From Alviniconcha marisindica (taxonomy: Eukaryota; Mollusca; Gastropoda; Provannidae): a stretch of DNA of 64,000 nt. The notes under the pieces are model-generated. The model had not been told where the DNA came from, made no database searches, and saw nothing but the letters and a program-made list of their open reading frames with translations. The stretch spans positions 237,501 to 301,500 of the forward strand of contig JABMCL010002457.1 in assembly GCA_018857735.1 (NCBI GenBank). The letters run 5' to 3'. The translations under genes were made by a program, and so were the position numbers. The stretch's first letter is position 1. Each line of letters opens with the position of its first letter. This document shows, one piece after another, positions 32,359 through 44,899 of this stretch.

Positions 32359-32642
32359 TTTGATCAAGTCCTGTGTCACTTTTTTGTTTACTTATATTTA
32401 TTATTAGTGTCACTGTCAGTCTCAGTCTGTATTTTGCCTTCTCAAGTACTGAATCTGCACACAAGAAATGAAGAAACATAAATTTATTTTTTGTGTAATT
32501 ATTTGTCTGGTGTCACAAACATTTTATAAAAAGATAAAATGAAAAATTCTAAAAACCAAAAACAGTCAGTGTCTTGAAGTTGAATGCACAATATATTCAA
32601 CTTCAAAATCAAAGGAGATAGACTATACAAACATGGGAACAA

Positions 32643-32647
<5 letters not shown>

Positions 32648-32708
<61 letters not shown>
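32648..32708. repeat. (GA)n microsatellite
   Basis: About 30 GA units upstream of the RAD51 first coding exon. Confidence 0.95.
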
Positions 32709-32710
<2 letters not shown>

Positions 32711-32724
32711 CTCAAGTCACCCAA

Positions 32725-32830
32725 CTTTCTTGCCAGCTAAGACAGAGCTCAGGAGCTGTGTGAAACTTGAGGTGGCCGTCCTGGGCTCCTGTCCCTAATA
32801 CTGTAATAAACCTACGGTTTTTGTGGACGT
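32725..32830 (-). repeat. Dispersed repeat, diverged minus-strand copy
   Basis: In reverse, contains GTTACGTCCACAAAAACCGT, TATTAGGGACAGGAGCCCAG, GACGGCCACCTC and CACACAGCTCCTGAGC, matching the 180-bp repeat family. Confidence 0.65.
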
Positions 32831-32949
32831 AACGCAACACTCAACCAAGCCTGCTAAGACTAGTTAACTAGTACTGTAGTAGTCTAGTGTAAGTGTAAGA
32901 GAAAGGTTTCAGAAAAAAGCGGTCTTAAAACTAAGAGTGGTCTCTTGTC

Positions 32950-33127
32950 AGTTTCGATGATGATGAAGTGATGCTTAACGTCCTCAGATGTCAGTTGACA
33001 TATTAGGGACAAGCTGTGACCAATGCCGAAGCATGGTTCGATATAGCTTTACGTCCACGGAAACCAGAAGGCTCGTTAGGACGGACAGCCCAGGACGGCC
33101 ACCTGACTCTCACACAGCTCCTGAACT
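32950..33127 (+). repeat. Dispersed ~180-bp repeat, copy 3
   Basis: Same blocks as at 16,362 and 18,718 (GATGATGAAGTGATGCTTAA to CTCACACAGCTCCTGAACTA). Confidence 0.85.
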
Positions 33128-33600
33128 ATGTTGTCAGTTTCTCACATTAACTTGATTAAGTATGCAAACGTTGTCGTTTTTGTTGCTGGTACACGTCATG
33201 ACTAAGCAGTAATAATTACTCAAACTAGTCAAAGCGACAACAGTGTCCCAATGAAGATGGAATCATCACCGACCCCAGGATCGGGTCATTACAATACTTT
33301 ACGTGATGAATAAGCACTGCTCATTGACCCTAGAACAAAGTTAGATAATATATAGACTTCACCGTGTTTTAATTGTTCGTTCTTCTTGTTGAACACTGCT
33401 CGCTGACCTTTTCACGGATTGTGTTTTTATTCGTTCTTCGATAAAGATGGAGATCACGACCACCCTCATTACGCCAGTGAAGGCAGCAACTTAAAAAAAG
33501 TAATCGTCGCAAAAACGGTAATTACAATCGATTATTTGGCTACCAGATAGCAGGCCGGTAGAGCACCGCCCACTGGAATTGTGAGATCTACTTTTCTTAC

Positions 33601-33720
33601 ACATTTCGCGATCCGAGACCGAGAGTAGGCCAAATTTGCAGTCAAATTGAGGGGGCCCCACCGTGATCTCCACTTTTGCCGTTACCTCATTAAGAATGTA
33701 CGAGGGTTCAACCATACTGG
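33601..33720 (-). promoter_or_regulatory. Candidate RAD51 5' non-coding exon and promoter region
   Basis: A strong donor TGT|GTAAGAAAAG lies at 33,601/33,600 on the minus strand, and a TTTCGCG E2F-like motif sits at 33,604-33,610. An acceptor just before the RAD51 ATG (CACAG|GACTTGATCAAA, first base 32,370) would pair with it. The transcription start is not visible, so the right edge is arbitrary. Confidence 0.35.
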
Positions 33721-33954
33721 GTGCAATACAGCACAATGTATACGTACCACAATTTCAGGAAGAAAAAAACAGAAAGAACTTACACCATTTATCATTTTAT
33801 GTCTCCAAATCAACACTTGCACCTCCCGCCACGATGACGTCATTCGTATTTTGGGGGTTGTTTCCCCTTACAACTTCTTTTCTTACCACCGAGCTGCAGA
33901 GGATCCAAAAGCAGTGTACGATCAGTCACTAGGGTTATAACTGGACTGAACAAG

Positions 33955-34300
33955 ATGGGGGGCGGGGGGAAAAAACAATCCAAAACACACACACACAAAC
34001 AAACAAACAAAAACACCGAAATGATCTTAGTGACATGGAGTTCAAATTATATTCAGAATTTTTCAGTTAAGCAACATTGTCCTTCACCCATGTCTGTACT
34101 GACAGTACGTGTGTCGTGCGTGCGTGCGTCTTTCACATAGTTACGCTTGAACCCTTTTTGATGTTTATGTGTTAGCTTTTTGTTAAATTGCTATCATATT
34201 CCATCCCGATGTACATTATGTGTGTTATATTATACCTGTTCAGCACTTTGAGCTGCAGGGTAGGCGCTTTACAAATTTCCTTTATATTATATGTGTCGAG
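33955..34300 (+). repeat. Interspersed element, relative of 56,345-56,625
   Basis: 34,060-34,300 shares CAGTTAAGCAACATTGTCCTT, CATAGTTACGCTTGAACCC, TGTTAGCTTTTTGTTAAATT and GTAGGCGCTTTACAAATTTC with the reverse complement of 56,345-56,625. Short, non-coding, LINE- or SINE-tail-like. Confidence 0.6.
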
Positions 34301-34516
34301 GACCTATTCAACCACAATGGGACAATGATTATCTCGCTAGCTTTTTGTTAAATTGCTAACATTTTCCATCCCGATGTATATTATGTGTGTTATAGTATAC
34401 CTGTTCAGCACTTTGACTGAGCTGCAGGGTAGGCGCTTTACAAATTTCCTTTATATTAATTATTATATGTGTCGAGGACCTATTCAACCACAATGGGACA
34501 ATGATTATTTCGCTAC
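34174..34516. repeat. 165-bp tandem duplication
   Basis: AGCTTTTTGTTAAATTGCTA at 34,174 and 34,339. Both copies run to CAACCACAATGGGACAATGA. The duplication includes the 3' end of the interspersed element. Confidence 0.95.
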
Positions 34517-34682
34517 CAATTATCTTCATCTGACATCAACACCTGTTTCGGAATGCAACTGGGCAAAACTAATAGTTTTTGTTTCTCATTTTTTGTCAAA
34601 AGCATTGACTATTTGTATTGTAATACTTTATTTTGTGCTGCTGAGAAGCGGCAAGGTTCCATGTTTTGCTATTGCATTTTGT

Positions 34683-34684
<2 letters not shown>

Positions 34685-34731
<47 letters not shown>
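34685..34731. repeat. (GT)n microsatellite
   Basis: About 23 GT units. Confidence 0.95.
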
Positions 34732-34799
34732 ACTCAAGTGCATGATATTTATCACTTTTATCACTCATAACTTTTAAAGATGGTTAATTGAATTTGCAT

Positions 34800-36345
34800 T
34801 ATTGTCTATTTGCTAATGCACTGTAATGGATGGATCACTACCAAGACAAATTCCTGAGCTCATTTTAATATGACTGTAAAATAAATATTCTTGTAATCTT
34901 GTAATAAGTAATCTTAACTTTTGGTTTATTGAGAATGCTGGCACATGTTGATTTAAGCATTTCATTCTGGTTAAATGTTCTGGCCCTTTGCGCTGAATCA
35001 CAAGTCAATGCAGATGCAAGAGTAGATAGGTGAATAAAGAAAAAAGGACAGAGGTACAGTACATGAAAGTATCAAAACAGCTAGATCAAGCCAGATAATA
35101 TCACACAATCAGTGGGTTACAAATATTTGTAGCAGACATTTGATTACGTGTTCTGCATTCCAGTTAAATTAAAGGCTCTTGTTCATAAGGTGTATGTGTG
35201 TGTGTAATGTAGGTCTTACTGTTTTCATTTCTGTGGCTTGTAATCATTGTTGTGGTGGGTTTCCACTTGCAGCATCAACTTGTTTTTTGTACAGTGCAAC
35301 AAACTCTAATTTCATATTAGGAGTTTGTGCTTTACAAGTATTTCATTATTGTTACTAAACAGATCATCTAGCGGTCTAGACTGACCATGCTGTGCAATCT
35401 ACCAGTGCACACTTGAAGTTGAAGGCACCAAGAGAGGCTGCATCTGGTGTAAAGTTCCAGACATATAAATAATGGTTGAATTGCAGAAGGTGGGATGTGT
35501 AAACTAGTTCTGGAAAATGGTTCTTGGGGTGAAGTTGACTGCTGGCCTATGTTTGACAGGAGTTCCTGCTCTGTTTTTTGACAAGACTGTTCATGACTGC
35601 ATCACGGAAGCCATATTAACTTTCCTTCTAGCTAGTCGCTCCGATATAACCGTAATGGTTGACTGGACCTAAAACACCAAGTTACTTGCTTACTCCTTCT
35701 AGCTTTCATTTGACCATTACAATTTGCATCTGAGGAAGGAAGCAGGGCCATTTGTAGAATGACTGAAGTTGGAAGCTGTGGAAGATTCATCTTGCAGCTG
35801 TCTCCTCTGCACCATCTGGAGATCAGACTCCGTGCCCTGCTGTTGTGTTTAGATGCATACTTCAAGTCCAACACTTTGTAGACCAGACCCTTGTAGCAGT
35901 GATTATTTTCTCTTCCAAACACATAAAAGCTTCAAAAGAATGCTGTTCATTAGGACAAACACACAATCTGTAAATTTTAGTTTTTATGAGTTTGGGTTTT
36001 GTTTTAGAACACTAGCAGTCAGTTTTGTTTCAGACCCTTGTAGCAACGATTATTTTTTCTTCCATTTAATTTTTTTAGAGCACGACTGAAAGATGGCAAA
36101 CTGAGTCTACAAGTATTAGGACTATTATAACAGTGCACTGACATGCAAGTAGTGCATGCAAATGTGCATGTGTAAGTATACATTTGAGAGAGAGGGAGAA
36201 TCTGATACTTGAATGCCCAAAGATTTCAAATTATTTGATCTTCAGACAATGAAAACCATTTTCAATCTTTTGTTCATTTTGAGACAGGCAGTACTGATAC
36301 CATCAAAACCAGCATGTACCCATGCTTTACCATACCTGTAAACCC
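34800..36345. other. Intergenic region between POLA2 and RAD51
   Basis: No gene was recognised. It holds one copy of a short dispersed motif (35,637-35,693) and otherwise ordinary AT-rich DNA. Confidence 0.5.
35637..35693 (-). repeat. Short dispersed repeat (AAGTAACTTGGTGTTTTA), copy 1
   Basis: In reverse, reads GTAAGCAAGTAACTTGGTGT, then TTTAGGTCCAGTCAACCATT and ACGGTTATATCGG. Five further copies lie in the window. Confidence 0.8.
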
Positions 36346-36349
36346 TTTT

Positions 36350-36541
36350 CCTACCAGGTAATTTTTGCTGCTGTTATAATTCATTCAAACAAATCTTGCA
36401 GAGAAACATTAGTTTTGTTCCAGCTTTGCTTCTCAAGAGTTTGCATGAAAAGTCACAATTTGAGTGGGGTGTCCCATGATGTCTGGCAGACAAATTGAGA
36501 ACACTTTGTCAAAGATGTGACAAGGGCAGGGTAAGGGTTAA
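36350..36541. mobile_element. Possible third TTAA-type MITE, diverged
   Basis: Ends AACCCTTTTCCTACC and GGCAGGGTAAGGGTTAA are loosely inverted and resemble the ends of the elements at 37,094 and 39,195. Internal match was not checked. Confidence 0.3.
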
Positions 36542-36977
36542 TGTTCAAAACCAGCATGATTAGCTAATAAGACGACAACAGCAAAGAGAAAGAGGAACAC
36601 ACACACATTGTGCAAATGTACAGTGATGAATTTTCCACTGTCAAAAAAGCTCCTTTGTTTTCCTTCTTGAAGTACATGTGCACGTTGCATGCATATGACA
36701 TGACTACTTCCTTTGGTCTCTGCGTGACAAGTGGCATGGTTGCTTTGGTGCAGAGATTTCAGCATTGTTAGAGGAGCTGCACTACCAAGTTTTCTGAGGT
36801 GAAGGATCAGCTGGTGCGGATAATCAGCTCTGTGCAAGGAAGGATCCGAAAAAAGAGTTTGCTTTTTTTCTTCTCCAAATGTTATTGTGATAGATGGCAA
36901 AGGTGGCAACGATCAAAGCCCGTTTCATACAGAAATTGGAGCTAAGCTACTTCAGCTTATGTAAGGGCTGTCCACAT

Positions 36978-37055
36978 GCTATGATGTACTAACTGTGACA
37001 GTAGATAGCCACATGCTATGATGTACTAACTGTGACAGTAGATAGCCACATGCTG
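36978..37055. repeat. 36-bp tandem repeat
   Basis: CACATGCTATGATGTACTAA with CTGTGACAGTAGATAGC, two full copies and part of a third. Confidence 0.9.
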
Positions 37056-37093
37056 TCACATGAATCAGCATCAAAATGATCATGAAGATTGCC

Positions 37094-37318
37094 CTTTTAA
37101 CCCCTTCACTGCCACAAAGTCGCTTGAAAAAGACAGCAATAAAAGTGTGTAATTGGAAATCCTTCATCCTTTTTTGCATTATAGTATGTGAAAGGGTTTC
37201 TATCAAAACGGTTAGCATCGAAAGATGTGTCATAGAACCAGAAAATATAGTGTTTGCAGGCCCATGTGTGCACTTCTCAGCCTGGAAGTTTTACACGCTG
37301 GGGCAGTGAAGGGGTTAA
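37094..37318. mobile_element. piggyBac-like MITE with TTAA flanks
   Basis: Left TTAACCCCTTCACTGCC and right GGCAGTGAAGGGGTTAA are perfect terminal inverted repeats flanked by TTAA, the piggyBac target site. About 220 bp, non-coding. A related copy lies at 39,195-39,428. The superfamily call rests on the TTAA and end style only. Confidence 0.7.
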
Positions 37319-37710
37319 TGTTCCATTGTCTCATACCTTACATCCCCACACATATTTGCATATGTGCTGGTGTATAATTTGTGTTTTCTCTTTGTTCTGA
37401 AAGTCTGATTCAAAGAAAAACTGCCACTGTAAAGACAGTAAAATATTTTTGGCAAATCTTATTTTAAACTCATTGCCTGACATTGTTGTAAATTTTCATT
37501 CTTGTTTCTACATTATTCTACCATGAATTGAGTTGGGAGCATTCGGCTGTCAAATACATCTGAAGCATAGAAGTAAATTTTTCATGCTCTTTGCTGCTGT
37601 TATTTTTGTTTTAGCAGAAATTGCAACATAACAACCACATTTTGATTAGCAATTTATTTTTATACATAAAAACAATAATGGTTCCTGCATGAAACATGAT
37701 TTAAAATGCA

Positions 37711-38025
37711 AAGAACAAAGAATCACTCAAATACCTCTGTAGTAACATCAAAGCACAAAAAAAAGATTGGTGCAGCAACATACACAAATGGTATTCTTTC
37801 AAACTTTTAACACAAACATAATGGTCATCCCAGCTAATGCTCGCTGCTATGCGTTACCTGTAAAGAACAAAGAATTACTCAAATACCTCTATACTAACAC
37901 TAAAGCACATAAAAAAGATATGTGCAGCAACATATATTATATACAAATGGCATTCTTTCAAACTTTTAACGTAAATATAATGGTCACCCCAGCTAATACT
38001 CCCTGCTATGTGTTATCTGTAACTG
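37711..38025. repeat. 152-bp tandem duplication
   Basis: AAGAACAAAGAATCACTCAA at 37,711 and a matching start at 37,863. Both copies contain GGTATTCTTTCAAACTTTTA or a one-base variant. Confidence 0.95.
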
Positions 38026-38267
38026 CCCAGTCACCTGCACCTTCAAAAAGCTTCACTTTTACATACTACTGAATGTACTTTTCTATACCTGTAAGGCAAT
38101 CTTCGCCTTAAGTATCATCAGGTGGAAGCAGGTTTCAAAACTACTCTCACTTCAGTGCGTTAGTGCTTTTTTCAACACTATGAAATACAAATACACAATA
38201 TATTTCTTCCTGTAGGGTTACCAGTTAGTATCCCATACATATTTCATCAACTTTTTTCAATTATCGT

Positions 38268-38327
38268 CACCCTGATATAACCGTACTGGTTGACTGGGTG
38301 TAAAACACCAAGTTACTTACTTACTTT
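38268..38327 (-). repeat. Short dispersed repeat, copy 2
   Basis: In reverse, reads AAGTAACTTGGTGTTTTACA, CCCAGTCAACCAGTACGGTT and ATATCAGGGTGAC. Confidence 0.85.
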
Positions 38328-38329
38328 AA

Positions 38330-38965
38330 TTATAATAATGACTGATCAGCTTCTATTCATAATGCTCAATAGGTCTTCACAGTGAATCGAATGATGTAGT
38401 TTTCTATTTCACATTTGTCAATGGTTCAACATTCTTCCTTTCTTTTTTTGCCTTGGTTGACTAATTATCTATCTATCCCTTTCCAGTCTAGTTTCACAAC
38501 AAAAAATGATGCTTCATGTTAACTGATCAGCCTGTGACCTCTATTTACATACTTCTTCCTCTATTACAATAAATCTATAATAATGAGCTCTTTCACTTTA
38601 TCACATTATTTGGATAGCTGGATTTTTTATATTTTTTATAGAGGCTGCTGTTTAAGCATAAAAAAGGAAAATAATATTGATAATAATGACATCTGTGTCC
38701 AGAGCGCAAGCAATGATTGTTGAGCATACATGCCTACGACTAAGGAAAGGTCTTTGTGACATGACTCTGCACCTGGCAATAAAGTACCATTACATCCATG
38801 TGCTGAGTTATTGAACAAGAACCATGTGTTCAGAATAAAGTATCACACAGAAGCACATCTGTCCCAAATATATTAAAAAACATTGTTGGTGACAAACTAC
38901 CAACAGAGACAAATCATGTGCTTCTCTCTCACACACTCTTGCTGCCCTGGAAAATGTACACATAC
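38330..38965. other. Intergenic, nothing recognised
   Basis: AT-rich sequence without a convincing gene or repeat. Confidence 0.5.
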
Positions 38966-39185
38966 ACATTTGTAGTTACTTATATACATGCTTCTTCTCA
39001 TAATCCTAAAAATGTATATTATGATTCTTCTTATGACTTACTTATATACATGCTTCTTCTCATAATCCTAAAAACTTATATATATATATGATTCTTCTTA
39101 AGACTTACTTATATACATGCTTCTTCTCATAATCCTAAAAGTTTATATATATATATATGATTCTTCTTACAACTCTTAAAACTTA
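38966..39185. repeat. ~64-bp tandem repeat
   Basis: Three copies of ACTTATATACATGCTTCTTC, TCATAATCCTAAAA and ATGATTCTTCTTA, with growing TA runs between them. Confidence 0.9.
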
Positions 39186-39194
39186 CATGTAAGT

Positions 39195-39428
39195 ATGTTA
39201 ACCTCTTCACTGCCATGGTTTCATTTGAAAACAACCAATGAAGGTGCGATATCTGAAAACCTTAAGCTTTTTTGTTTTCTTTTTCACACTGGCATGTGAA
39301 AGGATTTTCATCAAAATGCACAGCATTGAAAGTAGATGAGTTACAGGAATGAAAAATATACTGTCCATAGGTGAGTCCATGCATTTTTCAGCCTGGAAAT
39401 TGTACAGGCTGTGGCAATGAAGGGGTTA
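39195..39428. mobile_element. piggyBac-like MITE, second copy
   Basis: Left TTAACCTCTTCACTGCC and right GGCAATGAAGGGGTTA. The interior matches 37,094-37,318 in blocks (CAGCCTGGAA, ATGTGAAAGG, AAAATGCACAGCATTGAAAG). The right TTAA has become TTAC. Confidence 0.7.
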
Positions 39429-39620
39429 CTGTGCTAACCATATGAACAAGCAGAGAATTGTGAGCACTTTGTATTGTATACCTGAAGAGATGTACAAGCC
39501 AATGTTTCTATTTAAAATTAAACAAGTGATTTTGACTGACAAAGGCAGTTAGCAGAGAAGGGGACAGAGTATTTACGAGCCCACTAGATCCCCGTTGTAG
39601 AGCGGCACTATAGCACAGGG

Positions 39621-42600
39621 CTATATGCGAAGAATCTGTCCTGCAGCAGAGGCCACCAGAGAAGCAGGCTGATTGGAGCTGGGGGGCTGGAGAAGGAGAC
39701 GAGCGTATGTTCCCCCTACTTGTCCTTTGGCCAGCCGACCGGGGTTGACACAGCAGCAGCTGCTGCAGTCCTGCACGGCAGTCACATTGGAATCAGCAAC
39801 GTGAAACACATGTAACAATGCTCTTAGTCTGAACTAAACTGCAATGACAAACTTGGTTTTATTTGATCATCTTTAAGGGTTTTTTCCTCATCAGTCAGCA
39901 CATGAAGGTAAATTGTGAACTGTTTCTCTAAAAAAACTAAAACTACCTGAAGAAAAAACATAACTATTATTGTATTAACATTGTTAAATAGCACTTTCCT
40001 GGGTGTGATGACTCAAATGCCACTGGTGTACAACACTTTTTTTGTTTTCCATTGTTTTTTGTTGTTGTTGTTATTGCAAAAACACCGTTTTAAAAATTGG
40101 AAAACAAAATTTACCATTACTTTTGAACTCTATTTTTCTCAATTTCCTGAATACCCAGGAAGGCTCTAGAGCCAGATGTCTAGCTGTGCTGAAACACTGG
40201 ACTATAGATGTCAGTTCATCCATAACCTGGTTTGACTAACACCCCAACCTTTTCAGCCCTGCTTTGATGCCACTGAATGCCATTATCCCAGCGGGAGTGA
40301 TCACGCACTGAGCATGAGGTCCGACAGCCAATGAAAAGGTGCCATTCAAATTGTGACCGGCGACTGCAGGATTACGAGCAATATGATTGGTTGAATTCAA
40401 ATTTTGATTGCCTTTTATTCTGCTTCCTCCGTCTCCGTGAAACAGCGTTTGCAAACCGAACATGACGTCAGAATATAGGTCAGGTCGTGAACTTTCCATC
40501 GGCATATTACATGTTGGGGTTCGGAGAGAGGCCGAGGCCATAACTAAGCATCAAAACTAGATAAATTTGGAGCTTTGTCTTTCTTTTTTCAAAATGTTTA
40601 TACCAGGCACACCACAAAAACACCTTTATTTGCGTAAAAAAACAAACGAAATGGATGAAACAAAACATGCAAAGGCATTCTAGAGACACCAAAGAAGAGA
40701 TTTCAGGCACAAACCCAAAACACATTCTGGAACAATTTTTACTCAAGATGCTACGCCGTGAGGCACCTTAAGCCCAAGTACTGCTCAGGCTCAGTAAAAT
40801 TCCTTTTCCCCCATTTTATTTGGAGCACAATAAGAAAACAAGCACAGCACACTGTCAGGCAAGTCCTTGGCAAAGTGTCTGCTGATGAAGACAGTGATTG
40901 TAGCCCAGAATTAGATTCTTTTATGGTAACATTCAGTTGAAAACTTGTCTTTAGACTGGTGAGAATGTTGGTTATGTACTTCAGTGCACCTTTGAGTGCA
41001 GTCTGGCGAGAATGTTGGTTACGTACTTCAGTGCACCTTTGAGCGCAGTGCTGATTCATTGTTGGTTATGTACTCTAGCGCACTTTTGAGCACAGTGCCG
41101 ATTCATTGTTGGTTACGTACTTTAGCGCACCTTTGAGCACAGTGCTGATTCATTGTTGGTTATGTACTCTAGCGCACTTTTGAGCAGCAGTGCTGATTCA
41201 CTGTTGGTCACATACTGTAGCGCACATTTGAGTGCAGTGCTGATTCATTGTTGGTTACATACTTCAGTGCACCTTTGAGCACAGTGCTGATTCATTGCTG
41301 GTCATGTACTTTAGCGCACATTTGAGTGCAGTGCTGATTCATTGTTGGTTATGTACTTAGTGCACCTTTGAGCACAGTGCTGATTCATTGTTGGTTATGT
41401 ACTTTAGCGCACATTTGAGTACAGTGCTGATTCATTGTTGGTTACGTACTTCAGCGCACCTTTGAGCACAGTGCTGATTCATTGTTGGTTATGTCCTCTA
41501 GCACACCTTTGAGCACAGTGCTGCTTTACTTTAGCGCACCTTTGAGCACAGAGCTGATTCATTGTTGGTTATGTACTCTAGCGCACCATCATACGCAGTG
41601 CTGATTCATTGTTGGTTATGTACTCTAGCGCACCTTTGATCATATGCAGTGCTGATTCATGTTGGTTATGTACTCAGCGCACCTTTGAGCGCAGTGCTGA
41701 TTCATTGTTGGTTATGTACTCTAGCGCACCATCATATGCAGTACTGATTCATTGTTGGTTATGTACTCCAGTGCACCTTTGAGCGCAGTGCTGATTCATT
41801 GTTGGTTATGTACTCTAGCGCACCATCATACGCAGTGCTGATTCATTGTTGGTTATGTACTCCAGTGCACCTTTGAGCGCAGTGCTGATTCATTTTTATC
41901 CAAACAGCAAACAGAGCCTAGGCTGGGCAGGCTGCATGGACTGCACAGGCCTCAGTGCTGTAAGGGTAAGTAAGTACGTAACTTGGTGTTTTGTGCCCAG
42001 TCAACCATTGCGGTTATATGAGGGCGAATGCTGTAAGGGTCAAACAGCTGAATCAAGATGCAACTCACCTTGATGAAGTAGCGCAGGTCGGAGGGAGAGA
42101 TTAACACATGTGGCATGACGGACATTTTCACTCCCTCTTCAAAGTGCTCCAGATCTGCACTGACATCCTCAGAGGGTGGATAGAGGGGATAGTAACTGTA
42201 AAAACAAACAAACTGCCAAGTGTAAATCAGAGTGCAGCTTGTTGAACGGAGATCTAGGTGTCAACCTTTGCTTGCAGCCAATATTTTACACAGCAATGAG
42301 CTCATAATAAATTAAAGCAAATGCAGTAATTATGCAATTGTTCAAAGACAGTAGTATCCCATAGCACCATGCAAGCGTTCCAAAACACCATGCACGTATA
42401 ACAAAACATGCAAAAACAAGGTGGCCTGATAAGCAACAGAAACATAATAATAATAATAATGGGTACTTTGAGTGCCTAACCCACACAGGCCCTAAGTACT
42501 TACACATTTGTTAATTGTACATAGTATCAAAATTCAACGCATACAACATGAACGCACACACCCACACACAACACATACAAACACACACACGTTGAAACTA

Positions 42601-44855
42601 CAACAGACATGCCACACTGACCTATGTTGATCCAGCAGATGTTGGGTCAGTCGGCCAAGTCGATCAGTAGTGCCAGGGGTGAACCTGTTACAATGTAGAA
42701 TGTTAAAAAATAACATGTACACAGTTTAGGGTAACTATGTGCTGGATACAGAACAGATGTACTGCATATATATACATACTAACACATTAGAAATGATGTC
42801 CTTCTCTTGAAGTTGATTAATTTATTTGTTCTAAGTTCGTGAGTGTCCATACAACACAAACTGGTGACGTGTGCGCAGTGAGTCTGCTCGAGAGCAGAGA
42901 TTAGCGCTATATAAAAGCTATGAATAATAAACTAAAAACTGACACCAATATACAGCATAAATTCACAACTTGTACCCTCTCTTGAGCCATTGCTGCTTGC
43001 ATGCCAGCAGACTTAACTCTCAGCCTCAGACAAGTCGACTCATAACTAGTGGAAGTCACCTCACTTTGGCTGGCTCATCTATGGGCCACAGAAACTCAAA
43101 AGTCAAAGGAAGAGGCACGCTGAACAACAGGATTGTGTAGTCTGACACTGAACTCATACAGTATTTTGCAGAGTGCAGGGCCCAGGTTCAATCCTGGCTC
43201 AATGCTGATCACACACTCCAAGCATCACTTTCCGGCACCTTCCTCCAAACTCTGCCAGATTTGGTTACGCCACTGAAGGGGCACTCTTTATCTCCGCACA
43301 GCTGTCCACCGGCGTGGTCAGCGCCCTCCAAAAGACTGTGGAAGGAGCCAAGTGCCAAAGCACCACGTAAACATGAGACGCATCCACCCTGGGTAAATAA
43401 ATTAAAGAGTTCCATCTCGATTCAAACGATTGTGGTTTGATTTGTGCTGGTGTAAACTTTGTTGATGGCTATAAATAACACGCCTTGTTTTATTTGAGTT
43501 GTTTGTAACAAACCTACTACTGTTTGAGCACCAACAACAAAAAACTGCTCGTTAGCTGACAGTTTTCTGGACCCTATGGCGTAACTAAATACGGCAGTGG
43601 TTGAAGGAAGGATGTCGTAAACCAGTGCTTGGAGTTTGTGCTGACCATTGTCTACCAGTCTGGTGAAAACATCTGACAGAATGTTCAGTTCCTGGGATGA
43701 AGATGAAGAGCATGTTGGACCTGTGTGATTGTGACTGCATGTGTAAACACAGGCAGTTGAAAATCAAGGAGTAGGTTTCCCTGGCAGCCTTGGCAAGATT
43801 AATAGGTGTTCCCCACTGCAGTGCATGGGCAAAACGGTCACACTGGTAAGGCTGGGTAGAAACGTTCTCACAGCTACTGCAGCCTTCTAAGGTAAGATGA
43901 ACCAAATTTCCCCCAATGAACTCATAAAGTGTGGAAAAGAGAAGCCAAGAAGAAGAAAAAAGGGTGGGGGGGAACAAAGAAGCAAAAATAAAATGATCAA
44001 ATTCACTTCACAGCCAAAGGACATACCTATTATATGGAGGAGAAACTCTTTTCAGACTGTTTTTCATCATGCACCGGAAAACAAGACGATTTGAATGGTA
44101 AAAGCTTTGCTCACATGGTGCATTACAATCAACATGGCTGGGCAACCAGCGCACAAAATCTGGTAAAAATCTGCCAGATGTCTTCACTTCCAAACAGCTG
44201 CTCTAGAAATGGTAGCAGTTTGAGAAGGCTGTCACCTTGTGGTAAAAAAATAATGAAATAAATTGACCCATATTGTCTGAAAGCAAGGCAACTTGGTGAC
44301 AGTATCTGCACTCCCACGGTACTCACAGTGCCACCTCTTCTGCACTGAGGTGAAACAGAATGTCGGTGGATGTGATGCCAAACACGACGTTGTTGATGAC
44401 AAGCGTACATGGGTCAGCAACAAAATGCACATGCTGAAAACCAAGGACACATTACTAAGGCATGATTTGTATCACAAAGCAAGTGTAGCAAACTTTTTCT
44501 TCAGTCATGCGCATGTGTGTGTGTGTGTGTGTGTGTGCATGCGCGCGTGCGTGTGAGTGTGCATGTGTGTGAATTTGTCTCGTATGCGTTGATTTTGAAA
44601 ATATGTACATTTAAAGAACGTGTAAGCGCAGAGGGCCTGTGTGAGTTAGGCGCTCTAAGTAAGCATTATTGCTATTATTATAACTCTGGTCTGCCTTTGA
44701 GTTATCCTCAGAACGAAATATTCATCAAGCCTAGTTAAATTAAAACAGTTAAAAAAAACTCATCGCCTCTGAGCTGTGCAAATTCTGTGTTTGTGAAATA
44801 CCCAGACACAAAAACAATGCACAATGATTTGATAATGACAAAGAAATGGTTCTGT

Positions 44856-44899
<44 letters not shown>

